DNA of 64,000 nt. It comes from M3007 sp031425155 (GTDB lineage Bacteria > Bacteroidota > Bacteroidia > Chitinophagales > Saprospiraceae). A model generated the notes under the pieces. That model did not search any database. It saw only the letters and a program-made list of their open reading frames with translations, and was not told the DNA's origin. Positions 25,498 to 33,917 of this stretch are shown piece after piece (positions within the stretch are counted from its first letter, which is position 1; each line of letters opens with the position of its first letter). The DNA is taken from contig JANPIV010000022.1 of assembly GCA_031425155.1 (NCBI GenBank), forward strand, positions 124,001 to 188,000, given 5' to 3'. Made by a program: the position numbers and the translations under genes.

Positions 25498-26706
25498 ATG
25501 TTGATAGCCCAAATTAAACGCATCCACAAACTAACCCCTATCGAGCCGGGAAGCAGCGATGATCTTAACACAGATAGCGAAAATCAGGAAAGTCTCCATT
25601 TCAGCACGGGTGAAAAGCGATCAGACCGGGCAGAAAAGGGAAAGGCCATCGTTGACATTAAATTGATTGGTGGGAAAAACGTAAGCACAGGGGAAGACAT
25701 TTGGATTATATCTACTTCTCCGATAAAAGCGAAACTGCTGCAAGTGGAGAAGTCTTTTCCTGGCGAACAAAAATTTGAGTTGTATTTTGATCAGACCTTT
25801 ATAAAGGGTTTTGAATATACAATAAAGCATTTTCTTTTTGAAGGTGGCGGGTTGATTGGTCTTTCTGCCGAAGAAATGACCAAACTCGACGATATCGAAA
25901 TCCAGGAGCAGGTGTTCAACCATTTAGCTGATATCACCCTAAATACTAAAAAAGATGAAATCAAAGGACTTGCATTACCGTGTTTTATCCTGAAAGCATT
26001 TGAGCACGGGGATATGGAAAAATCTCATTTTGTTGGCCTCCCTAAGCTGGAACAAGGCACTGAATTGCCAAAAAATGCCCAGGACACACCCCTTCTTCAT
26101 CTGGCCTCCATAAAATTCAATGATATAAAATCGGTTTTTACTAAATATGCTGCCAATAACATTTTACCAAATCTGACTTTCTATCTTGACATAGAAAATA
26201 CGGAGAATGGATGGCCGGAAATGCCAGACCATTATAAAGTATTGAATTATTCTGATCAAATAGAAATAGACGCAAATCAAAACAGTGAACCGGCATTCGG
26301 TATGGTTTTTAAAGAAACCTTGGACATACCACGTTACGATCATTCTGCACTCCAAGTATTGAATTTGACGGCAGAAGAAAAAGGCCGGTATGCTATGCTG
26401 GAAGCAACTTTCAAAGCACTTGTCAGACCGCAGGAAGGTGAGAATAATAAACTCTTCGGCTACCCGGATAATGTGCAGCATTGTGTGGCCTACGAAGCCG
26501 AAAGAATTAAGTCAGCAAGAGAATATACGGATGACATTTACAAAGACGCCGTAGAATGGCAATTGCTTTTGCAAGTCTCTCCTTACGCTCACTGGTTTAA
26601 GTTTTTTGACAAATTTGGCGATGGAGCCATCTATTATATGATTCAAAAGGACGATCTGCAAAAGGGGAATTTTGAAAACATACAAGTAGTCGTTCAAAAT
26701 ACATAA
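25498..26706 (+). CDS. YwqG-like (DUF1963) protein
   Basis: The 402-residue protein has an N-terminal part (about 1-160) without recognisable features, rich in Lys, Glu and Asp. The second half shows the DUF1963/YwqG layout: TPLLHLASIKFNDIKS, NLTFYLDIENTENG, FGYPDNVQH, EWQLLLQVS, and near the end FGDGAIYYMIQKDDLQKGNF followed by NIQVVVQNT. YwqG-type proteins are cytoplasmic and of unknown biochemical role; several sit near toxin or contact-dependent systems in Firmicutes. The gene is clearly more AT-rich than gatA and uvrA on either side, which could indicate later acquisition. No signal peptide. Confidence 0.75.
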   Translation: MLIAQIKRIHKLTPIEPGSSDDLNTDSENQESLHFSTGEKRSDRAEKGKAIVDIKLIGGKNVSTGEDIWIISTSPIKAKLLQVEKSFPGEQKFELYFDQTFIKGFEYTIKHFLFEGGGLIGLSAEEMTKLDDIEIQEQVFNHLADITLNTKKDEIKGLALPCFILKAFEHGDMEKSHFVGLPKLEQGTELPKNAQDTPLLHLASIKFNDIKSVFTKYAANNILPNLTFYLDIENTENGWPEMPDHYKVLNYSDQIEIDANQNSEPAFGMVFKETLDIPRYDHSALQVLNLTAEEKGRYAMLEATFKALVRPQEGENNKLFGYPDNVQHCVAYEAERIKSAREYTDDIYKDAVEWQLLLQVSPYAHWFKFFDKFGDGAIYYMIQKDDLQKGNFENIQVVVQNT

Positions 26707-26739
26707 ATTCAGTTCTCGTCAGGTGTTGAGCATTTAGAA

Positions 26740-29661
26740 TCATAATTTCTCCTTCAAATACTGCCCCGTATAACTCTCCTTCACCTTGACCAAATCCTCC
26801 GGGCGGCCCTCAAAAACCAGGCTGCCGCCTTCTTTACCACCTTCCGGGCCAAGATCAATCAGCCAATCTGCCGATTTGATAACTTCCATATTGTGCTCCA
26901 CCACCAATACCGAGTGCCCTTTTTCGATCAGGGCATTCATGGCGGTCAGCAACTTCTGAATATCGTGAAAATGCAGGCCGGTGGTAGGTTCATCAAAAAT
27001 AAAAAAGATGTGGCCACCCGTATTTTCCCGAATGAGAAAGGACGCCAGTTTGACCCGTTGCGCCTCCCCGCCGGAAAGCGTACTGCTCGATTGGCCGAGT
27101 TGTACATAACCCAAACCCACATCAGCCAGCGGCCGGATGCGCTCCACGATCTCTTTTTGACCGGCAAAAAACACCAGGGCTTCTTCGATGCTCATTTGCA
27201 GCACCTCAAATATGTTCTTGCCTTTATACTCCACATCCAGCACTTCCTGCCGGAAACGGCGGCCTTTACATTCTTCGCATTCCAGATGGACGTCGGCGAG
27301 GAATTGCATTTCCACCACCTGTTCGCCTTCGCCTTTGCAGACCTCACAGCGACCACCTTCCACGTTGAAACTGAAATGTTTAGCCGCAAAACCATGAATT
27401 TTCGACAGTTGCTGATCGGCGAATAAATCGCGGATATAGTCGTAGGCTTTGACGTAGGTGATCGGGTTGGAGCGGCTGCTTTTGCCAATCGGACTTTGGG
27501 TAATAAATTCCACCCGCGTCACTTTTTTCACCGGCCCTTCCAGTCCGTCGCAGAGGCCCGGTTGTTTGCCGCCGTTGTCGGGCAGGTGTTGCAACAGGGC
27601 CGGGTACAGCAGGTCGCGCACAAGCGTGGTTTTGCCGGAACCGGATACGCCGCTGACCACCGTCAGACAATGCAACGGAATGTGTACATCTATGTTTTTC
27701 AGGTTGTGCTGGCGGGCTCCGCGCAGCACCAGCATTTCCGGCGTGTTCCGGCGATGGAGAGGCGTTTGAATGGACATTTTGCCACTCATATACTGGGCGG
27801 TGAGGCTCTCCGGCGCAGCCGAACCAATGTCCGCATAGTTGCCGGCAAAGACCACGTGACCGCCGTTCACACCCGCTTCGGGGCCCATATCCACTAGATA
27901 ATCAGCGTTTTTGATGACTTCCTCTTCGTGTTCTACCACCACGACGGTGTTGCCCAAGTCGCGCAGTTCTTTCAATACTTTCACCAGTCGGCCGGTATCG
28001 CGCGGATGCAGGCCCACCGAGGGCTCATCCAGCAGATACATGGACGCGGTCAGGTTGGAGCCGAGCGTGCGTGTGAGGTGAATACGCTGGGTTTCGCCGC
28101 CCGAAAGCGTGCTGCTGATACGGTCGAGGGTGAGGTAGCCGAGGCCCAGTTCCACCATAAAACGCAGGCGATTGTTCAGTTCGAGCAACAGGCGTTTGGC
28201 GATTTGGCGGTCATGTTCGCTGAGTTGCAACTGCTGGAAATAGGTCAATACTTCGTCAATCGGAATCGAAGTCAGTTCCGAAATATTGCGCCCGCCCGCT
28301 GCTTCCGGGCCGCCGATGCGCACACACAATGCCTCCCGCCGCAGTCGCCCGCCATCGCAGGTTGGGCAGACGGTACGGCCCCGGTAACGCGCCAGCATCA
28401 CCCGATTTTGAATTTTGTAGGTCTTGCTTTCCAGTTCTTTAAAAAAAGCATCAATGCCTTCAAAGTATTGATTACCAGTCCATAACAGTTTACATTGCGC
28501 TTTGGTCAGGGCTTCGATGGGCGTATGCACCGGAAAATCGAAATGGTGCGCCTGACGCAGCAGTACTTCCTGCCACTCACTGGATTTTTCGCCCCGCCAG
28601 GCCATAATGCCGCCCTCGTACACCGATTTGGTGCGGTCAGGAATCACTTTATTCTGGTCAATGCCGAGGATTTTTCCATACCCTTCGCAGGTCGGGCAAG
28701 CCCCGTAGGGATTGTTGTAATTGAACAGTTGCGGTGTTGGTTCGGGGAATTCCATGCCATCCAACTCAAACCGATTATTGAACGAATACGAAGAGAGCGT
28801 TGCGGAATTTGTGGTTTGCGAATCTGCATTCTGTATGGCGACCACACATTCGCCTTCGCTTTCATAAAAGGCGGTGTTCACCGAGTCCGCCAGGCGCATC
28901 CAATCGCTTTCGTCGGTCGGATTTTGAATAATAAAACGGTCGAGCATCAATAGCAGACCGCGCTCGCGAAAGGTGTAGGCGGGTTCTTTCAGGGAAAATT
29001 CGGTGTTCTCGCCTTCCAGAATATCCTGGATCTGCACGGTCTCCGCCCCGGCTTGCAGGCGCGTGTAGCCTTTTTGCAGCAGCAGGTTCAGTTCCTGTTC
29101 GAGCGTCCGTTCCTTATATTTATCGCTGAATGGCATCAGCACCAACCCGCGCGTACCTTCCGGTTGTTTTTTGATAAAATCAATCACGTCCGACACCTCG
29201 TGTTTCTTCACCTCCTGGCCACTCACCGGCGAATAAAACCGCCCGATGCGCGCATACAGCAGCCGCAGAAATTCATACACTTCCGTCATGCTGCCCACCG
29301 TGGAGCGCGTGTTGCCGGTTGTGACCCGCTGCTCAATAGCTATGGCCGGGCAAATACCGCGGATATAGTCCACGTCGGGCTTTTTCATGCGCCCCAGAAA
29401 CTGGCGGGCATAACTCGACAGGCTCTCCACATAGCGCCGCTGGCCCTCGGCATAGAGCGTATCCATCGTGATGGACGATTTGCCGGAACCGCTCACGCCA
29501 GTGATCACCACCAGCCGGTTTTTGGGAATACGCAGATCCACATTGCGCAGGTTGTTGGTCCGCGCCCCTTTGATAACGATGTGGTTGGGGTCCACCACCA
29601 TTTCGTCGGCCATTATTTCAGGGGGGAGAGCCAACGCGGTCGTATTTTTCTTAGAGGCCAT
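26740..29661 (-). CDS. uvrA: Excinuclease ABC subunit A, first paralogue
   Basis: The 973-residue product is full-length UvrA, the damage-recognition ATPase of nucleotide excision repair. Two ABC modules are visible. The first has Walker A GVSGSGKSSITMDT and signature STLSGGETQRI; the second has GVSGSGKTTLVRD and STLSGGEAQRVKL. Zinc-binding CxxC pairs lie in CPTCEGYG, CPTCDGGR and CEVCKGEGE/CEECKGRR. The sequence begins after a short polar tail with VIKGARTNNLRNVDLRIPK. This window carries a second full-length uvrA at 50296-53205, so the genome has at least two. This copy is not adjacent to uvrB. Divergence between the two is visible throughout, so this is not a recent duplication. Confidence 0.96.
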   Translation of the reverse strand: MASKKNTTALALPPEIMADEMVVDPNHIVIKGARTNNLRNVDLRIPKNRLVVITGVSGSGKSSITMDTLYAEGQRRYVESLSSYARQFLGRMKKPDVDYIRGICPAIAIEQRVTTGNTRSTVGSMTEVYEFLRLLYARIGRFYSPVSGQEVKKHEVSDVIDFIKKQPEGTRGLVLMPFSDKYKERTLEQELNLLLQKGYTRLQAGAETVQIQDILEGENTEFSLKEPAYTFRERGLLLMLDRFIIQNPTDESDWMRLADSVNTAFYESEGECVVAIQNADSQTTNSATLSSYSFNNRFELDGMEFPEPTPQLFNYNNPYGACPTCEGYGKILGIDQNKVIPDRTKSVYEGGIMAWRGEKSSEWQEVLLRQAHHFDFPVHTPIEALTKAQCKLLWTGNQYFEGIDAFFKELESKTYKIQNRVMLARYRGRTVCPTCDGGRLRREALCVRIGGPEAAGGRNISELTSIPIDEVLTYFQQLQLSEHDRQIAKRLLLELNNRLRFMVELGLGYLTLDRISSTLSGGETQRIHLTRTLGSNLTASMYLLDEPSVGLHPRDTGRLVKVLKELRDLGNTVVVVEHEEEVIKNADYLVDMGPEAGVNGGHVVFAGNYADIGSAAPESLTAQYMSGKMSIQTPLHRRNTPEMLVLRGARQHNLKNIDVHIPLHCLTVVSGVSGSGKTTLVRDLLYPALLQHLPDNGGKQPGLCDGLEGPVKKVTRVEFITQSPIGKSSRSNPITYVKAYDYIRDLFADQQLSKIHGFAAKHFSFNVEGGRCEVCKGEGEQVVEMQFLADVHLECEECKGRRFRQEVLDVEYKGKNIFEVLQMSIEEALVFFAGQKEIVERIRPLADVGLGYVQLGQSSSTLSGGEAQRVKLASFLIRENTGGHIFFIFDEPTTGLHFHDIQKLLTAMNALIEKGHSVLVVEHNMEVIKSADWLIDLGPEGGKEGGSLVFEGRPEDLVKVKESYTGQYLKEKL

Positions 29662-29753
29662 AAATCAATTGCCGGGAATGAAGGGGCGAAATTGCGAAAA
29701 CTTTTTGTTTTAAAATAATAAAATAGGGTACTTTATGGCAAACAATTCAGGTC

Positions 29754-29975
29754 AAACATGATTCATCCTGAATTTTTGCAATTGACGCGAGCAGGGGCAG
29801 CGCCCTACGATATTGGTAGTGAAACCCGAATGAATACCCATTGGAGGTGCAGCGCACCGGAATATATTGCGGTGCGCTGCACCTCCAATACTGATTGACA
29901 TGCTATTTTCTACCAATATTTCGCCGCGCTGCGGCTCATCCAGCCAATCTATAATATTCGGGATGACTCATGTTT
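29754..29975. repeat. Composite palindromic element (family B), copy 2
   Basis: Outer imperfect arms AAACATGATTCATCCTGAAT (29754-29773) and complement-like 29956-29975; ATATTGGTAG (29810-29819) with CTACCAATAT (29910-29919); and an inner perfect 20-base hairpin ATTGGAGGTGCAGCGCACCG (29840-29859) with complement 29870-29889. The TTGGTAG boxes and nested plan match 4698-4904. Confidence 0.8.
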
Positions 29976-29988
29976 TTGCCTTTTAAAT

Positions 29989-30114
29989 TCAGGTGCCACA
30001 CGCTTTAAACAGACCAAAAAATATGGCCAGCCAGACCAGTCCTTTGGCCAAAAAAAACAAAAAGCCAGCCAGGCCCAATTGCCGGAACCAGATTTTCCAA
30101 TTCTTCTTTTCCAT
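29989..30114 (-). CDS. 41-residue membrane peptide
   Basis: A minus-strand frame from ATG 30114 to TGA 29989-29991 encodes MEKKNWKIWF, then RQLGLAGFLFFLAKGLVWLA, then IFFGLFKACGT. It is a basic N-terminal tail followed by one long hydrophobic helix. The pattern (W-x-x-Q-L-G-x-A-G-F-L-F-F-L-x-K-G-L-x-W-L) resembles tiny single-helix proteins found near housekeeping genes in other Bacteroidota. I infer an inner-membrane peptide of unknown role. No obvious ribosome-binding site, which is common in this phylum. Confidence 0.6.
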   Translation of the reverse strand: MEKKNWKIWFRQLGLAGFLFFLAKGLVWLAIFFGLFKACGT

Positions 30115-30351
30115 GTTGAAGTAGTTGGTTTTGATGGGTTTAAGCAGGTTTAAAAAATGGTTGAGCACAGGTTTGTGCGGGCCTATCTACGTTTTTTCAG
30201 GATTCAGCCAGTTCAGGCAGTTAATAACGCGCAGTTTGCCGCATTTTTGCAGCCAATCCAGCAAGAATGTTCAAACCGACTATAAACAGGTAAGCCCGTT
30301 CAATGTTGAGCACTACTTGCTATTCGCTAATATTCACTTTTCAGGAAAAAC

Positions 30352-30723
30352 ATGAAAAAACGACTGCTGTTTTGTGGCTTGTTGAGCCTCTGGGCATTGC
30401 TGGCCCTGCCGACTGGCTGCGCTTACGACAATGAAGAAGAACTATATGGCCCGGAGGCTACCTGCGATACTACGGCCATGCGCTACAGCGTAGAGATCAG
30501 GCAGATTTTGCAGGACAACTGCTATTCCTGCCACACGGTCGCTAACAATATTTCCGGGTATCCGTTTGAAGATTTCGACGTCATACATGACTACGCGATC
30601 AGTGGAACGCTCGTAGCACGCATCAACGACCCGATCAATCCCATGCCCCAGACCGGACTAATGAGCCTTTGTAACCGCCAAAAGATCGAATCCTGGGTCA
30701 AAGCCGGGGCACCTAACAATTGA
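30352..30723 (+). CDS. Monohaem cytochrome c-like lipoprotein
   Basis: The 123-residue product has signal MKKRLLFCGLLSLWALLALPTGC, a probable lipobox at Cys23. It has a single haem-binding motif CYSCH at 57-61, and NPMPQ with Met98 as a candidate distal ligand. The start of the domain (VEIRQILQDNCYSCHTV) resembles cytochrome c-type domains that open a short Bacteroidota operon. The predicted location is the periplasmic face. It probably leads an operon with the OB-fold, YceI, DUF5777 and MscS genes, although a palindrome-bearing gap of 104 bases separates it from the next gene. Confidence 0.8.
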   Translation: MKKRLLFCGLLSLWALLALPTGCAYDNEEELYGPEATCDTTAMRYSVEIRQILQDNCYSCHTVANNISGYPFEDFDVIHDYAISGTLVARINDPINPMPQTGLMSLCNRQKIESWVKAGAPNN

Positions 30724-30725
30724 CC

Positions 30726-30824
30726 GGAGAGCGAAATTTATTTCGCAGAGCAAGACCGGAGTAACGCATAATTAGTTCAAAATCATTTTTTTACAATCAA
30801 AAAGCGAAATAAATTTCGCTCTCC
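30726..30824. repeat. Perfect 21-base inverted repeat between cytochrome-like and OB-fold genes (family E)
   Basis: The left arm 30726-30746 starts GGAGAGCGAAATTTATTTCG; the right arm 30804-30824 is its exact complement. Each arm also holds a shorter palindrome (GCGAAAT/ATTTCGC). The right arm ends three bases before the ATG at 30828, so it would be in the 5' leader of that gene. Confidence 0.8.
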
Positions 30825-30827
30825 GTC

Positions 30828-31235
30828 ATGAAAAAGATCCTCCTCGCCCTTTTGGCTATCGGTCTGATTGGTGCCGCTATTGGCTACTATCAATGGAACA
30901 AACCCAAAGAAGACATGGCTGCTTCCAAAGCCGAAGCCAGCATCACTGCTCCCGCCTTGCTCACTGAATATAACGCCGACGAAAATGCAGCGAACGCCAA
31001 ATATCTCGGCAAAACCATCGCCGTATCGGGAGAAGTAAAGGAAACCACCACCGAAGACGGCACCATAAAAGTGATGCTGAATACCGGCCAGGATTTTGGC
31101 GTGTACTGCACCCTCGATTCGCTGGCCAAACATCCACGGACGACTTTCCCAGTGGGTGAAAACATCACCCTAAAAGGCAAATGCGACGGCCTCAACCTCG
31201 ACGTGCAACTATCGCGCTGCGTGGAAGTGAAATGA
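30828..31235 (+). CDS. OB-fold (tRNA_anti-like) membrane-anchored protein
   Basis: The 135-residue product has one N-terminal helix (MKKILLALLAIGLIGAAIGYYQW). Its soluble domain has the pattern ALLTEYNADENAANAKYLGK, TIAVSGEVKETTTEDGTIKV, MLNTGQDFGVYCTLD and FPVGENITLKGKCDG, ending LDVQLSRCVEV. This is the OB-fold layout annotated as tRNA_anti-like in Bacteroidota lipoproteins; nucleic-acid binding is not implied. The N-terminal helix anchors it in the membrane with the fold outside. It is probably in one transcription unit with the YceI and DUF5777 genes. Confidence 0.82.
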   Translation: MKKILLALLAIGLIGAAIGYYQWNKPKEDMAASKAEASITAPALLTEYNADENAANAKYLGKTIAVSGEVKETTTEDGTIKVMLNTGQDFGVYCTLDSLAKHPRTTFPVGENITLKGKCDGLNLDVQLSRCVEVK

Positions 31236-31237
31236 TC

Positions 31238-31331
31238 TGTACCGGCGGGTTTAGCCGCCGAATGCTCGTAAGGGCGGGTTTAACCGCCGTAAATCTCCCT
31301 TTATTAGTCGGCGGCTAAACCCGCCGGTACA
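31238..31331. repeat. CGGCGGCTAAACCCGCCGGTA inverted repeat (family D), copy 2
   Basis: Perfect 24-base inverted arms at 31238-31261 and 31308-31331 (core CCGGCGGGTTTAGCCGCC); a third imperfect half unit (GGGCGGGTTTAACCGCCG) lies between them at about 31272-31290. Same family as 19568-19685. It sits immediately before the YceI gene. Confidence 0.85.
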
Positions 31332-31350
31332 CATTCTCAACTACCTTTTT

Positions 31351-31902
31351 ATGAAAAACATTTTGTCCATTGCCGCTTTCCTGCTGCTGCTGGTCGGCCC
31401 GCTGACCGCCCAACGCTTTTTCACCCGCGATGCAGGCGTGAAATTCGATGCGACCTCGCCGTTGGAAAAAATAGAAGGCACTACCAAAAACGGTACTTGT
31501 GTGCTGGATACCAAGACCGGGAACATGGAGTGGAAAGTGCTTATCAAGGGTTTTCAAATGGAAAAAGCCCTGATGCAGGAGCATTTTAACGAAAACTATA
31601 TGGAATCCAGCACGTATCCAAATGCGCAGTTTAAAGGTAAAATCACCAATCTGAACGAGGTCAATTTTGCGCAAGATGGTAAATATACGGCGCAAGTGAA
31701 AGGCCAGTTGACCATGCACGGCGTCACGAAAGACGTGGATGTGAGTGGCACTGTGAAGGTGAATGGCAGCAACATTACCCTGGCCTCCAACTTCAACGTG
31801 GCGGCTGCCGATTACAATATTTCCATTCCGGCACTCGTGCGCGACAAAATTGCCAAAACGATCAAAATCACCGTGGAGGCACTGCTGAAACCGATGAAAT
31901 AA
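31351..31902 (+). CDS. YceI-family lipid-binding protein
   Basis: The 183-residue product has signal peptide MKNILSIAAFLLLLVGPLTAQ. The mature part has the YceI lipocalin-like layout: FFTRDAGVKFDATSPLEKIE, FQMEKALMQEHFNENYMESS, YPNAQFKGKITNL, GQLTMHGVTKDVDVSGTV and a closing DYNISIPALVRDKIAKTIKI. YceI proteins bind polyisoprenoid or other lipid chains in the periplasm. Neighbouring cytochrome c-like and DUF5777 genes suggest a shared envelope process, possibly redox or quinone related, but the partner is not shown by the sequence. Confidence 0.93.
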   Translation: MKNILSIAAFLLLLVGPLTAQRFFTRDAGVKFDATSPLEKIEGTTKNGTCVLDTKTGNMEWKVLIKGFQMEKALMQEHFNENYMESSTYPNAQFKGKITNLNEVNFAQDGKYTAQVKGQLTMHGVTKDVDVSGTVKVNGSNITLASNFNVAAADYNISIPALVRDKIAKTIKITVEALLKPMK

Positions 31903-32031
31903 TTGTGCGATAAAATCGGGTAATTACTGCCGAACCCCGTTCGGCTTGTAGCGGGCTTTTCCCCCGTCGAACAGGCTTCGACGGTACATGCACTCAGGTA
32001 AAACTTTCAACTACTTGCAAATCAAATTTTT

Positions 32032-32946
32032 ATGAAAAAAATTCTCCTCTTTTTTTTATTGGGTATCACGGGTTCCCTGTCTGCCCAAACCGAGGATTTG
32101 CTCTCTGGTCTTCCCGACGAACCAACCACAGACTACACCACGGCGACCTTCAAATCCAACCGCCTTATTAATGGTCACTCCATCGAAAACAGCGCGCCGG
32201 GGGTACTCGATTTCAAAATATCGCACCGTTTTACGCCGCTGCGGCAGGGCTTGTACGACATGTTCGGATTGGATAATGCCAACGTGCGCATCGGTTTTGA
32301 TTACGGCATCACGCCCCGGCTGATGATCGGCGTCGGGCGCGGCGGACGGGAAAAAATCTTTGACGGCTTCGCCAAATTCAAGATTTTACGCCAAAGCACC
32401 GGCAAAGTAAATATGCCGGTGGCGCTGTCTTACCTGATTGATGCCCAGATCAAATCGCTGAAATTTTCGGATACCGAACGCGATAACAAGTTCACTTCGC
32501 GGGTGTTTTACACGCACCAAATACTGCTGGCCCGCAAGTTCAGCGAACGCCTGTCGCTGCAACTGATGCCGACGCTGGTCCACCGCAATCTGGTCCCTAC
32601 CCTCGGCGACAAAAACGACGTATTTGCCATTGGCGCGGGTGGCCGCATCAAACTCACCAAACGCACCGCTATCAACGCCGAATACTACTACGTGCCGGAG
32701 GGTCAGATCAACCAGTCATATTCCAATTCGCTGTCCATCGGTTGGGAGATCGAAACCGGGGGCCACGTGTTTTCGCTGCATTTCACCAATTCGGAAGATA
32801 TGACCTACAAGGGTTTTATTACCGAAACGCAGGAGGACTGGTTTTTCAAAAATGACGAAGACCGCCTGTTGAGTGGTATTCGTTTTGGGTTCAATGTGTC
32901 GCGGGTGTTTACCGTGCGCAAGCCAAAGAAACCCGCTGGATTGTAA
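32032..32946 (+). CDS. DUF5777 family beta-barrel protein
   Basis: The 304-residue product has signal MKKILLFFLLGITGSLSAQ. Amphipathic beta strands throughout (FKISHRFTPL, ANVRIGFDYGITPRLMIGVG, VALSYLIDAQIKS, KFTSRVFYTHQILLARKFSE, LSLQLMPTLVHRN, TAINAEYYYVPEG) point to an outer-membrane barrel. TATFKSNRLINGHSIEN and PGVLDFKISHRF are the family's characteristic opening. It follows YceI, as is common for DUF5777 genes in Bacteroidota. The C-terminal residues are FTVRKPKKPAGL and lack the usual terminal Phe. Confidence 0.8.
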   Translation: MKKILLFFLLGITGSLSAQTEDLLSGLPDEPTTDYTTATFKSNRLINGHSIENSAPGVLDFKISHRFTPLRQGLYDMFGLDNANVRIGFDYGITPRLMIGVGRGGREKIFDGFAKFKILRQSTGKVNMPVALSYLIDAQIKSLKFSDTERDNKFTSRVFYTHQILLARKFSERLSLQLMPTLVHRNLVPTLGDKNDVFAIGAGGRIKLTKRTAINAEYYYVPEGQINQSYSNSLSIGWEIETGGHVFSLHFTNSEDMTYKGFITETQEDWFFKNDEDRLLSGIRFGFNVSRVFTVRKPKKPAGL

Positions 32947-32956
32947 AAAGGCATTT

Positions 32957-33757
32957 ATGGATTTCCGTTCGTTTTTAGAATACCATTTATTTGGCATTGG
33001 CGAGTACGCGCTTACGGTAGCGATGGTGCTGGGCGTAGTTGTTATCTGGACGCTGTGCTGGCTGGCCTTGCGGCTGGCACATCGGGTCATCCATAGTAGT
33101 AAGCGCGTACTACCCAGTTCCGATTACGGGCGGCGGCATTCGCTGTTCCTGATCGTGCAATACCTGCTGTGGACCCTGGCGAGCGTAGCGATGCTCAAAA
33201 CAGTCGGTATTGAAGTGACCGTGGTGCTGGCAGGTTCGGCGGCGTTGTTGGTCGGGTTGGGGCTGGGTATTCAGCAGATTTTCCGCGACATTATGTCGGG
33301 CATTTTCCTGCTTTTTGAAGGCACGGTGGAAGTGGGCGATGTGCTGCAAGTAGATGGGCAACTGGGGAAAGTCATTGAAATAAATCTGCGCACTTCCAAG
33401 ATCGAAACCCCCGATGGGCTGGTGCTGATCGTGCCAAACTATAAGTTCATCACTGAAACGGTAGTCAACTGGAGCCACTATGATACCCAGCCTTCCCGCT
33501 TCTCGGTGACGGTGAGCGTGGCCCATGGTGCCGACGAAAATCAGGTGCGCGATATTATGCTGGAAGTAGCGGGGGCACATCCCCGAATACTGCACGATCC
33601 GCAGCGGCCTTTGCAGGTGCGTATTCTGGATTTCACGGAGCATCGCATTGTCTTTTCCGTGGTTTTCTGGACGCACCATAAATTCGAGGTGGAAAGCACC
33701 CGCAATGAACTGCGGTTCAGTATCTGGGAGCGGCTACGGCTGGCGGGAATGAAATAG
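32957..33757 (+). CDS. Small-conductance mechanosensitive channel (MscS family)
   Basis: Start at ATG 32957 (MDFRSFLEYHLFGIGEYALT), ten bases after the DUF5777 stop; 266 residues. Three membrane helices, the last being the Gly/Ala-rich pore helix VVLAGSAALLVGLGLGIQQI, followed by FRDIMSGIFLLFEGTVEVGD and the beta domain QVDGQLGKVIEINLRTSKIE with PNYKFITETVVNWS. This is the MscS core with a short N-terminus. MscS channels open on membrane tension to release solutes during osmotic downshock. Ends with TAG. Confidence 0.93.
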   Translation: MDFRSFLEYHLFGIGEYALTVAMVLGVVVIWTLCWLALRLAHRVIHSSKRVLPSSDYGRRHSLFLIVQYLLWTLASVAMLKTVGIEVTVVLAGSAALLVGLGLGIQQIFRDIMSGIFLLFEGTVEVGDVLQVDGQLGKVIEINLRTSKIETPDGLVLIVPNYKFITETVVNWSHYDTQPSRFSVTVSVAHGADENQVRDIMLEVAGAHPRILHDPQRPLQVRILDFTEHRIVFSVVFWTHHKFEVESTRNELRFSIWERLRLAGMK

Positions 33758-33917
33758 AAAGTCCCCTTTCCCTCTCTTTTCCATTAGCCTTCATAAAACG
33801 CGTGAACCCTCTTAGTCCTTGATGACTACCAATAATGGCCATGCTCACCATCGCTAAAAATTCGGGTAAAGCGTGTCGCTGGCCTTGTGCGCAACGACAC
33901 AGGGAGCTAGAGGGGCT

